Below are positions 14,171 through 19,859 of a DNA stretch of 22,969 nt, one piece after another. The stretch covers positions 1 to 22,969 of the forward strand of contig JACQUS010000341.1 of the NCBI GenBank assembly GCA_016210125.1, in the 5' to 3' direction. The position numbers and the translations under genes were made by a program. The notes below the pieces were generated by a model that had not been told where the DNA came from, made no database searches, and was given only the letters and a program-made list of their open reading frames with translations. The stretch comes from Chloroflexota bacterium. GTDB lineage: Bacteria > Chloroflexota > UBA6077 > FW602-bin22 > JACQUS01. Every line of letters starts with the position of its first letter. The first letter of the stretch is position 1.

Positions 14171-14686
14171 TCAGTCCGCGTGCACCGCGCTCTCGGCCTC
14201 GGAGTGGCCGAGCTCGAGCCCCTCTGGCGAGCGGAGCTGCTGGATGAGCAGGACGATGCCGTAGATGGTCATGAGCAGCGCCCCGAGCGGGAACGCGGCA
14301 TAGACGACGCGGTAGTCCCACTGGAGCGCCGGGGTGAAGGTGTTGGCGCTCGACTGCACCCACGGCAGTGACGCCAGCAGCCAGACGACGCTGAAGAGCA
14401 GGACCAACGAGACTCCCAGCAGGCAGACGAGCCACCTCACGCGCGGCGGGAAGCGGCGCAGCACCATCGGCATCGTGAAGTGCTCGCGGTCGCGCAGTGC
14501 CAGCGCCCCGCCGACGACGGTCATATAGACGAGCATTGAGCGGGCCACCTCTTCCTGCCAGGTGAGGATGTAGTCGGGCAGGAACATGCGGACCATCACC
14601 TCGACGAACATCAGCACGGCGATGGCCATCGCCATGACCCGCACCGCGCTATCGGCGACGAAGTCCAAGATCCTCAACGGCCACAT
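14171..14686 (-). CDS. dctQ: TRAP transporter small permease DctQ
   Basis: A 171-residue protein with four predicted transmembrane helices (about 12-32, 48-66, 85-106 and 127-147), typical of DctQ, the small membrane subunit that pairs with DctM. The signature region reads TWQEEVARSMLVYMTVVGGA followed by LALRDREHF (about 42-70), matching the conserved W.EE..R motif and the charged loop after it. ATG 14686 has GAGGG 8 nt upstream. dctM follows after 48 nt. The 94-nt gap to the upstream C45 gene contains a TAGAAT at 14721-14726, which may be an internal -10 box. Orphan DctQ is not expected to work alone, so it belongs with dctM and dctP here. Confidence 0.94.
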   Translation of the reverse strand: MWPLRILDFVADSAVRVMAMAIAVLMFVEVMVRMFLPDYILTWQEEVARSMLVYMTVVGGALALRDREHFTMPMVLRRFPPRVRWLVCLLGVSLVLLFSVVWLLASLPWVQSSANTFTPALQWDYRVVYAAFPLGALLMTIYGIVLLIQQLRSPEGLELGHSEAESAVHAD

Positions 14687-14720
14687 GCTGCCATCCCTCG
14701 CGCTGCATCAGTTGGTCTCC

Positions 14721-14726
14721 ATTCTA
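14721..14726 (-). promoter_or_regulatory. Candidate internal -10 box upstream of dctQ
   Basis: TAGAAT on the - strand, 34 nt upstream of the dctQ ATG. A TTGACG lies only 12 nt further upstream, too close for a standard -35, so this promoter is doubtful. Confidence 0.25.
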
Positions 14727-14780
14727 GCCGATGCCGTTCGTCAATAGCAGAGGTCTGTGCTACGGCCGGCCGATCGCGCC

Positions 14781-15929
14781 TCACGTTCGCGCCACTTCCG
14801 TCCCCGCCGGCAGTCGGGGCTGGCCGGCGGCTCGGCGCAGGCTCGGGAACGCGAGTTCGACGTAGTCGCTGCTGCACGGTGGCCCTACCGTGACCCAGAC
14901 GGCGCGGGCGGTGAGGTCCATCACGACGGAGACCGAGGTCTCCATGCGCGTGGGCGCCGCGTCGCGCTCGTCGCCGTGGCGGCAAATGCTGTCCGGGTAG
15001 TTCGTGTGGTCGCGCAGCGCGGCCATGAGGTCGGCCACGTCGATCTGCCCGACACGCGGGCGCAGACGGCGCTCGAGCCGGGCGATGCGCCACAGCGAGT
15101 CGGGGAACACGGCGATGCCCGTGTCGATGGCCCGCCCCCAGGCGCTGACGAAATGGTTGCTATGCACCAGCAGGCCGCCGGCCGGCTCGACGCGGCCGAT
15201 CCCTTCCGGCGCCGTCTCGAAGTCGAGCGCCTCGCCGTCGGCGTGGGCCACCAAGTAGTTGGAGGCGATGCAGCGCTCGACCTGGTACAGCGGCCCGACG
15301 GCATCGCCGAACGTCCAGGCGTTCAGAATGCTGCGCCGCAGAAGCTGCGTGGGCACGCCGGCCCAGCCGAGGCGGTTGGCACTCGACGCGCGACTGTTGA
15401 GGAAGTTGACGCAGAGGCCCAGCCCGGCTGCGTTCAGCCCGGCGCGGGCCAGCGTGCCGGCCTCGGTCACGGTGGCGATACTAGGCCGGCGCTCGTCCTC
15501 CTGGACGATCTCAAGGACGATGGCCGACGCCGTAACGCTGGTCTTCCAGTCGAGGTTCTGGGCCAGCAGCGTGTGGCCGCTGCACGTGGCCGACGGAAGG
15601 ATGGCCACGGCCGTGCACTCGGGCTCGACGGCGAAGAGCAGCTCGTTGCGCGCGTTGAGCGCGACGATGTCCTCGAGCGGGCGGCGTGCGCCGTCGGCGA
15701 GGCCGTGCAGCTCCGCCAGGAGCTCGCGGTCGAAGCGCTCGATGGCCGGCACGAAGCGCCCGGCCGCGCGGCGCACCTGCGCGGCCGCGAGGCCGGCCTG
15801 GAGGTCGAAATGGCGCAGGTAGATGTCGATGGCCAGCCCGATACGCTCGCCCGCCTGGCTGCCGTGCTGGTAGCCGCGCTCATAGGCCGTGCCGCGGAGC
15901 GTGATGATGGGCAGGGGAGGCTGAGGCAC
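14781..15929 (-). CDS. C45-family autoproteolytic acyltransferase/amidohydrolase
   Basis: I take GTG 15929 as the start (382 residues), because AAGGAG lies 5 nt upstream at 15935-15940; in-frame ATG 15971 and longer starts add residues without family character. The sequence resembles the acyl-CoA:6-aminopenicillanate acyltransferase-like (peptidase C45, Ntn-hydrolase) family: GTAYERGYQHGSQAGERI near the N-terminus, ALNARNELLF, then PECTAVAI, with Cys105 as the expected nucleophile and self-cleavage site, and LLAQNLDWK. Later parts (EAGTLARAGLNAAGLGLCVN, GLLVHSNHFVS) fit the family. Members hydrolyse or transfer amide-linked acyl groups. No signal peptide is visible, so action is cytoplasmic. 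It lies between dctP and dctQ, suggesting it processes the imported TRAP substrate. Confidence 0.87.
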   Translation of the reverse strand: MPQPPLPIITLRGTAYERGYQHGSQAGERIGLAIDIYLRHFDLQAGLAAAQVRRAAGRFVPAIERFDRELLAELHGLADGARRPLEDIVALNARNELLFAVEPECTAVAILPSATCSGHTLLAQNLDWKTSVTASAIVLEIVQEDERRPSIATVTEAGTLARAGLNAAGLGLCVNFLNSRASSANRLGWAGVPTQLLRRSILNAWTFGDAVGPLYQVERCIASNYLVAHADGEALDFETAPEGIGRVEPAGGLLVHSNHFVSAWGRAIDTGIAVFPDSLWRIARLERRLRPRVGQIDVADLMAALRDHTNYPDSICRHGDERDAAPTRMETSVSVVMDLTARAVWVTVGPPCSSDYVELAFPSLRRAAGQPRLPAGTEVART

Positions 15930-16020
15930 GCAGTCTCCTTCGGCAGCCTGCCTGGTACGACGGTCAGACATATGCTCTGACGAAAATAGCCCTGTCGGGT
16001 CGCGCCACCGCACCCCAAGA

Positions 16021-16058
16021 GGGATTTCCAAAGAGGGCGAAGCCCCCTTTGGATTCCC
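16021..16058. repeat. Hairpin, GGGA/TCCAAAG type
   Basis: TCCAAAG (16027-16033) pairs with CTTTGGA (16047-16053) and continues inward after one mismatch with GGGC/GCCC around a 3-nt loop. Outside, GGGA (16021-16024) can pair with TCCC further out across a small internal loop. It lies within the dctP-C45 gap and differs in core sequence from the GTAGGGGCG elements. Confidence 0.6.
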
Positions 16059-16289
16059 CCTTTCATCCCCGAGGGTCGCGGCCGGCCGCGGGGATAACTC
16101 ATCTGTCATTCTACGCGACCGAACGGCGCGAAGCGTCCGGCCAGCGCTCGATCGTCCAGTTGCACATGCACAATCTGGCGCGGACACCCTGCCGCTCAAG
16201 CAGGTCGAGGAGGCGCGACGCACCACGCCGCGGGCCACAGGTGCCCACCGCGGAGCCACGCCTGCGTCCCGGCCCGAGCGTGCTCCCTC

Positions 16290-16341
16290 CATGTGGCGGC
16301 AGCACGTGGCGGCACCATGTGCCGGCACCATGTGGCGGCAG
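16290..16341. repeat. Four 13-bp tandem repeats
   Basis: Four consecutive 13-bp units at 16290, 16303, 16316 and 16329 fit CAYGTGSCGGCAS, followed by a partial CAT. Units 1 and 4 are identical (CATGTGGCGGCAG). There are no spacers, so this is not a CRISPR array. Confidence 0.8.
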
Positions 16342-16357
16342 CATCTAGGGAGGGCCT

Positions 16358-16390
16358 TCGTAGGGGCGAGCCCGTGTCCCGCCCCTACGA
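16358..16390. repeat. GTAGGGGCG palindromic element, copy 1
   Basis: TCGTAGGGGCG (16358-16368) and CGCCCCTACGA (16380-16390) are perfect 11-bp inverted arms around an 11-nt loop. The element ends 45 nt beyond the dctP stop codon. Copies 2 and 3 are at 19765-19834 and 21635-21667. Confidence 0.75.
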
Positions 16391-16435
16391 CAGGAGTAGC
16401 CGAATGCGGTGGTGTCGCGCGTTGCGCCTAGGCCA

Positions 16436-17632
16436 CTAGCGCACCGTCTTGACGAAGTTTTGGACATCCTCGACCAAACCGGCGGGGATCTTGTCCTTGA
16501 ACTCGCCGTACACCGGCTGGGCCTTGTCGACCCACTGCTGCTTCTCCTGCGGCGTCAGCGTGTGGATGCGCTGCTTGCCCTCCTTCTGCAGCCAGTCGAC
16601 CCACTTGCCGACGAGCTGCTTGTCGACCTCGACAGCCTCTTTCTCCACCTCGGCGGCGGTGTCGACGATGATCTTCTGCAGGTCGGGCGGCAGGGAGTCG
16701 AAGAACTTCTTGTTGATGCTTCCCTGCTGGATCTGCGTCTGGTAGCCGAGGACCGTGATGTCCTTCGTCCACTCATACATCTTGTTGTTGATTATCCAGT
16801 AGCCCGTCGTGACGGCGATGCACTGGATGAGGTTCTGCGTGCCGGCGGTGTAGGTCTCGGCCCAGGCGATCGGCGTGGCGGTGGCGCCGATGGCCTTCCA
16901 GATGGCCACGTCGGTCGGCGTCTCGGTCGTGCGGATCTTCTGGCCGCGCATGTCCGCCGGCGTCGTCACCTTCTTGTTGCACTGCACGTCGCGCAGCCCC
17001 TCGTTGATGGTAAAGATGAGGGGCATCATGTTCGGCTGGTCCTGCATGACCATGTCCTTGAAGCGCTTGTTGAACGGGCCTTCGATGACCGTCTTGGCCT
17101 CTACGTCCTTACTTGGGAACAAGAAAGGCATGTCGAGGACGAAGAAGGCTTTGGTGAACGTGCCGGTATTCTGGATCGAGGCCGTGCCGATCTCGACCGC
17201 CCCGTCGAGCATGGCCTTGAGCGCGGCGACCTCACAGTACAGCGAGCCGGCCCAGTGGGCCTGCACGTCGAAGCGGCCCTGCGAGCGCTGCTTGATGCGG
17301 TCGAGGAACTCGGCGTACGCCCACGAGGAGCTCAATCCGTCGCGCTTGTCGGGTGCGCACGTGGCAAACCGCACTCGGTAGACCTGGCCGGCGGGCTTCG
17401 CGGCCTGGGCCGCCGGCTTGGCCGGCTGAGCCGCCGGCTTCGCCGGCTCGGCGGGCTTGGCCGGCGCCGCGGCGGGTGCCGGAGCCGGGGCCGCGGCCGG
17501 CGCCGGGGCTGCCGGCTTTGCCGGCTCCACGGCCTTGGCCGGCGCGGCCGGCGCGGGCGCAGCCGGCGCACATGCCGCAGCTACGAGCGCGGCGCCGAGG
17601 AGCACTCCGATCGTCCATCGTCCGAGCCGCAT
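16436..17632 (-). CDS. dctP: TRAP transporter substrate-binding lipoprotein DctP
   Basis: A 398-residue solute-binding protein of the DctP family, which captures a carboxylate outside the membrane for DctQM. The N-terminus is a lipoprotein signal (MRLGRWTIGVLLGAALVAAA, then Cys21). Residues 22-83 are a low-complexity linker of Pro, Ala and six Lys (PAKPA units). The binding domain begins at YRVRFATCAPDK and keeps the family pattern (AGSLYCEVAALKAMLDGAVE, MPFLFPS, RGQKIRTTETPTDVAIWKAI, AETYTAGTQNLI). Arg234 in GQKIRTTET is the expected carboxylate-binding residue. Lipid anchoring plus a long linker suits a cell without an ordinary periplasm. ATG 17632 has GGAGGAGGG upstream. The C45, dctQ and dctM genes follow on the same strand. 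Confidence 0.94.
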   Translation of the reverse strand: MRLGRWTIGVLLGAALVAAACAPAAPAPAAPAKAVEPAKPAAPAPAAAPAPAPAAAPAKPAEPAKPAAQPAKPAAQAAKPAGQVYRVRFATCAPDKRDGLSSSWAYAEFLDRIKQRSQGRFDVQAHWAGSLYCEVAALKAMLDGAVEIGTASIQNTGTFTKAFFVLDMPFLFPSKDVEAKTVIEGPFNKRFKDMVMQDQPNMMPLIFTINEGLRDVQCNKKVTTPADMRGQKIRTTETPTDVAIWKAIGATATPIAWAETYTAGTQNLIQCIAVTTGYWIINNKMYEWTKDITVLGYQTQIQQGSINKKFFDSLPPDLQKIIVDTAAEVEKEAVEVDKQLVGKWVDWLQKEGKQRIHTLTPQEKQQWVDKAQPVYGEFKDKIPAGLVEDVQNFVKTVR

Positions 17633-17638
17633 GGGGCA

Positions 17639-17647
17639 CCCTCCTCC
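17639..17647 (-). promoter_or_regulatory. Ribosome binding site of dctP
   Basis: GGAGGAGGG on the - strand ends 6 nt before ATG 17632 and fixes that start. The palindrome at 17652-17669 lies just upstream. Confidence 0.6.
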
Positions 17648-17651
17648 GCCT

Positions 17652-17669
17652 TCGCCGCCATGGCGGCGA
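17652..17669. promoter_or_regulatory. Perfect 18-bp palindrome in the dctP leader, candidate operator
   Basis: TCGCCGCCATGGCGGCGA is perfectly self-complementary. It lies 19 nt upstream of the dctP ATG, between two -10-like TAGAAT boxes (17674-17684) and the ribosome binding site. It is therefore placed for repressor binding at the transcription start, or for an RNA hairpin near the ribosome site. Confidence 0.5.
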
Positions 17670-17748
17670 TAATATTCTATTCTAGGTCACGGCCAGCGCC
17701 CCGCCATAAAAGGCGCATAAAAATGCTATCAACATTCCTACTGATGTG
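17670..17748. promoter_or_regulatory. AT-rich promoter island upstream of dctP
   Basis: This is the most AT-rich stretch I see in the window. On the - strand it contains two overlapping TAGAAT boxes (17674-17679 and 17679-17684), a TATTAT, and further upstream a TTGATA. No pair has both good hexamers and ideal spacing, so the exact promoter is not fixed. The divergent secreted-protein gene may also use this region. Confidence 0.45.
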
Positions 17749-17760
17749 ACCTCACGCACA
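17745..17760. promoter_or_regulatory. CRP-like site between dctP and the secreted-protein gene
   Basis: TGTGA-CCTCAC-GCACA matches the E. coli CRP consensus TGTGA-N6-TCACA at 9 of 10 positions, about 110 bp upstream of dctP. CRP/FNR proteins occur widely, but whether this organism's regulator uses this site is unknown. Confidence 0.25.
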
Positions 17761-17944
17761 CTGTGCCGATTTCACAGCGCAGCCCTGTAACGGCCTCCTG
17801 CTCGCCCGTGTTCATGGCGATGAGCGGATCCGCCACGACGCGCGCCGTACGGGAGCCCGCAACCGGCCGAGCTGGGACTCGCAGCGTAGCCCACCGCCGC
17901 ACCGTCCCGCCGGCCCGTTTCGCGACGTTCACCAAGTGTGGGCC

Positions 17945-17951
17945 AAGGAGG
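17945..17951 (+). promoter_or_regulatory. Ribosome binding site of the secreted-protein gene
   Basis: AAGGAGG lies 6 nt before ATG 17958 and decides the start over the longer open frame beginning at 17763. Confidence 0.65.
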
Positions 17952-17957
17952 AAGACG

Positions 17958-19649
17958 ATGCGCCGCCAGACCCTATGGCTCTTGAGTCTCACGGCACTGC
18001 TCCTGGCGACACTGATCGGCGGCTTGGCGGCCGCCGACATCGCCAGCGCCGACCGCGACCACGGTGGGCGCGGCGAGCGTGGCCGGGGCAACGACGATCA
18101 TCCGCGCGGCCGCCCAGCGCACATCGCCTGGGAGCAGCGCGAGGTGGAGATCGCGCTGGCGCCGGGCGAGACGAAGACCATCGTCGTCAACTTTACCGCC
18201 AGTCAGGACATCGCGCACGCCACGCTCGACGTCCGCCCCGGCCGGGCCACGCTCGACGCGGCGCCGGGCGACCTCGGTGCGGTGCGTGCCGGCCAGAGCT
18301 ACAGCGTCACGCTCACGGCGCACCTGCCGGCCGACGAGCGCCGGCCGCACCGCCGCGCGCAGCTCTTCGTCCACGATGGCCAGCGCACCCTCGCGCCGCC
18401 CCTGCGCGTCGACATCCGCAACACCGCAGCTAAGGAGCGCGACGAGGACGAGGACGACGGCGAAGACGGGCCGGCGCACCTAAGCTGGACGCCGAGCCTG
18501 GTGCTCGGGAGCGTCACCGCCGGCGGGACGTTCAGTGCCACGGCCAGCTTCGTCTCCGACCGTGCCCTCGACGACGCGCGCGTGCGCGTGCGCACACTCT
18601 TCGGTCTCGACCTCGACGTCGAGCCCAAGGAGCTCGGCGACATCGCGGCGAACCAGGCGGTCACGCTGACGCTGACCGCGCGGGCGCCGATCGCGCCGAC
18701 CCTGCCCGTCCTCCTAGGCCGCGTCCAAATCGTGGCCGACGACGCGCAAGTCGGACCGCTGCTATGGGTGCTGCTGCACGTCACGCCGGCGCCGGCGGCC
18801 GACCAGACGGCACCGGTCGTCACGGCCAGCCAGAGCCCGGAAGCCAACGTCAACGGCTGGAACAACGCCGATGTGCAGGTGACGCTGGCCGCCAGCGACA
18901 ACGAGGGCGGCTCCGGCGTGGCCGCGATTCACTACCGCGTCAACGAGGGCGCCGAGGTCGTCGTCTCCGGCGCGACCGCCGCCATCACGGTGAGCGCTGA
19001 GGGCGCGACGACGATCACGTTCCGCGCGGTGGACGGCGCCGGCAACACGAGCGCCGAGAGCCAGCACGTCGTGCGGATCGACCGTACGGCGCCGACGGTC
19101 ACGGCCACCCAGGTGTCGAGCAGCACGCTGACGCTGACGGCCACCGATAATGCGGGAGGCTCCGGCGTGGCCGATGTCCGCTTCCGCGTCGACGGCGGCA
19201 GCGAGATCGTCGTGTCCGGTGCAACGGCCACGATTGTGCTGAGCGCCACGACGACGACCACGGTCACCTTCCGGGCCAGCGATCGCGCGGGCAACGTGAG
19301 CGCCGAGCAGAGCCTCTCGATGCAACTCAGCTCGGCCATTGGGCCCGCCGCGCTGTCGCTAAGCGCGGCCGCGGCGCACGTCGCGGCCGCGACCATGGGC
19401 GGGGACGATGCCCGAAGCCAACCAGCGGAGCCGGCCCAGCCGGCGGAGCCCGCGCAGCCAGCCGAGCCGGCGCAGCCAGCCCAACCGGGTGAGGGCGCAC
19501 AGCCGGCGGAGCCCGCGCAGCCGGCGCAACCCGCCGAGCCGGCGCTGCCAGGCCACGCGACGGGCCACGGGGCCGGCCAGGCCACGGCGCTCGCTGCGGC
19601 TGTGGTGCGTACGGAGCTTGGCGCCGCCCTCGGCCTCACCCGACCCTAG
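17958..19649 (+). CDS. Secreted Ig-like domain protein with acidic Pro/Ala/Gln tail
   Basis: From ATG 17958 the protein has 563 residues. A signal peptide is clear (RRQT, hydrophobic core LWLLSLTALLLATLIGGL, cleavage near AxA in DIASA-DRD). After a charged His/Arg/Gly segment come two beta-sandwich-like segments (about 50-155 and 170-280) separated by an acidic stretch (DEDEDDGEDG). Two Ig-like repeats of the kind found in bacterial surface proteins follow: TAPVVTASQSP ... SDNEGGSGVAAIHYRVNEG ... VDGAGNTS, and TAPTVTATQVS ... TDNAGGSGVADVRFRVDGG ... SDRAGNVS. The tail is a PAEPAQ repeat, then a Gly/Ala/His segment. I see no LPXTG or C-terminal membrane helix. No enzymatic motif is visible. 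A binding or structural surface role is possible; function is unknown. Confidence 0.8.
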   Translation: MRRQTLWLLSLTALLLATLIGGLAAADIASADRDHGGRGERGRGNDDHPRGRPAHIAWEQREVEIALAPGETKTIVVNFTASQDIAHATLDVRPGRATLDAAPGDLGAVRAGQSYSVTLTAHLPADERRPHRRAQLFVHDGQRTLAPPLRVDIRNTAAKERDEDEDDGEDGPAHLSWTPSLVLGSVTAGGTFSATASFVSDRALDDARVRVRTLFGLDLDVEPKELGDIAANQAVTLTLTARAPIAPTLPVLLGRVQIVADDAQVGPLLWVLLHVTPAPAADQTAPVVTASQSPEANVNGWNNADVQVTLAASDNEGGSGVAAIHYRVNEGAEVVVSGATAAITVSAEGATTITFRAVDGAGNTSAESQHVVRIDRTAPTVTATQVSSSTLTLTATDNAGGSGVADVRFRVDGGSEIVVSGATATIVLSATTTTTVTFRASDRAGNVSAEQSLSMQLSSAIGPAALSLSAAAAHVAAATMGGDDARSQPAEPAQPAEPAQPAEPAQPAQPGEGAQPAEPAQPAQPAEPALPGHATGHGAGQATALAAAVVRTELGAALGLTRP

Positions 19650-19682
19650 CTTCTGGCGTTGGCCGGAGGCCGGTCGATTCGA

Positions 19683-19722
19683 CAGGTGTGCGCGGCGGCA
19701 ACACCCCTGCCGCGCACACCTG
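19683..19722. terminator. Strong hairpin, likely bidirectional terminator
   Basis: CAGGTGTGCGCGGC (19683-19696) and GCCGCGCACACCTG (19709-19722) are perfect 14-bp inverted arms around a 12-nt loop. It lies 33 nt after the secreted-protein stop, in the convergent gap with the GT-C gene. A T-rich stretch follows only loosely on the + strand (around 19736-19750). Confidence 0.65.
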
Positions 19723-19764
19723 ACTCCATCGCTCTGTCTTGTACTGTTTTCCTGCCCACGTAGC

Positions 19765-19834
19765 GATGTAGGGGCGAAGCTCGTCTTCGCCCTTTCGCCC
19801 TGCCCGGGCGATTACGATGATCGCCCTCTACATC
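19765..19834. repeat. GTAGGGGCG palindromic element, copy 2 (long form)
   Basis: A 70-bp element with outer arms GATGTAGGGGCGA (19765-19777) and TCGCCCTCTACATC (19821-19834), complementary with one bulged base. Inside are two smaller stems: GGGCGAAG/CTTCGCCC (about 19772-19792) and TCGCCC/GGGCGA (19795-19811). It can fold as a closed branched structure. It ends 25 nt beyond the stop of the - strand GT-C gene. Confidence 0.75.
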
Positions 19835-19859
19835 CCGCCAGGTACAGCGTGAAACAGAA

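Larger units (their letters stand above)
15930..16435 (-). other. dctP-C45 intergenic region, repeat-rich
   Basis: About 500 nt with no gene I can support. It holds a hairpin (16021-16058), four 13-bp tandem repeats (16290-16341), a GTAGGGGCG hairpin (16358-16390) and a TAGAAT (16108-16113, - strand) about 180 nt upstream of the C45 start. A small - strand frame (16111-16344) is open but looks non-coding and partly consists of the tandem repeat. Confidence 0.6.

Noticed and set aside
15930..16331. N-terminal extension of the C45 protein to 516 residues
   Set aside because: The extension runs through hairpins and repeats and lacks family character. AAGGAG before GTG 15929 gives a better start.
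16290..16341. CRISPR array
   Set aside because: The 13-bp units are directly joined with no spacers and no cas genes are present.
16111..16344. Possible 77-residue - strand gene in the dctP-C45 gap
   Set aside because: Its N-terminal third is just the translated 13-bp tandem repeat. There is no Shine-Dalgarno sequence and no family resemblance. A decayed fragment cannot be fully excluded.
17391..17575. GCCGGC-rich repetitive DNA as a separate repeat element
   Set aside because: It is explained by the codons of the PAKPA linker of dctP.
16409..17749. 446-codon + strand open frame opposite dctP
   Set aside because: It lies opposite a clear DctP protein and has Leu/Asp/Val/Arg-biased antisense composition with no recognisable motif.
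17763..17957. N-terminal extension of the secreted protein to 628 residues
   Set aside because: It would put about 65 residues before a perfect signal peptide. AAGGAGG at 17945-17951 points to ATG 17958.
19416..19560. Minisatellite in the secreted-protein gene
   Set aside because: It is explained by codons of the PAEPAQ tail. Length variation between strains is possible but not visible here.
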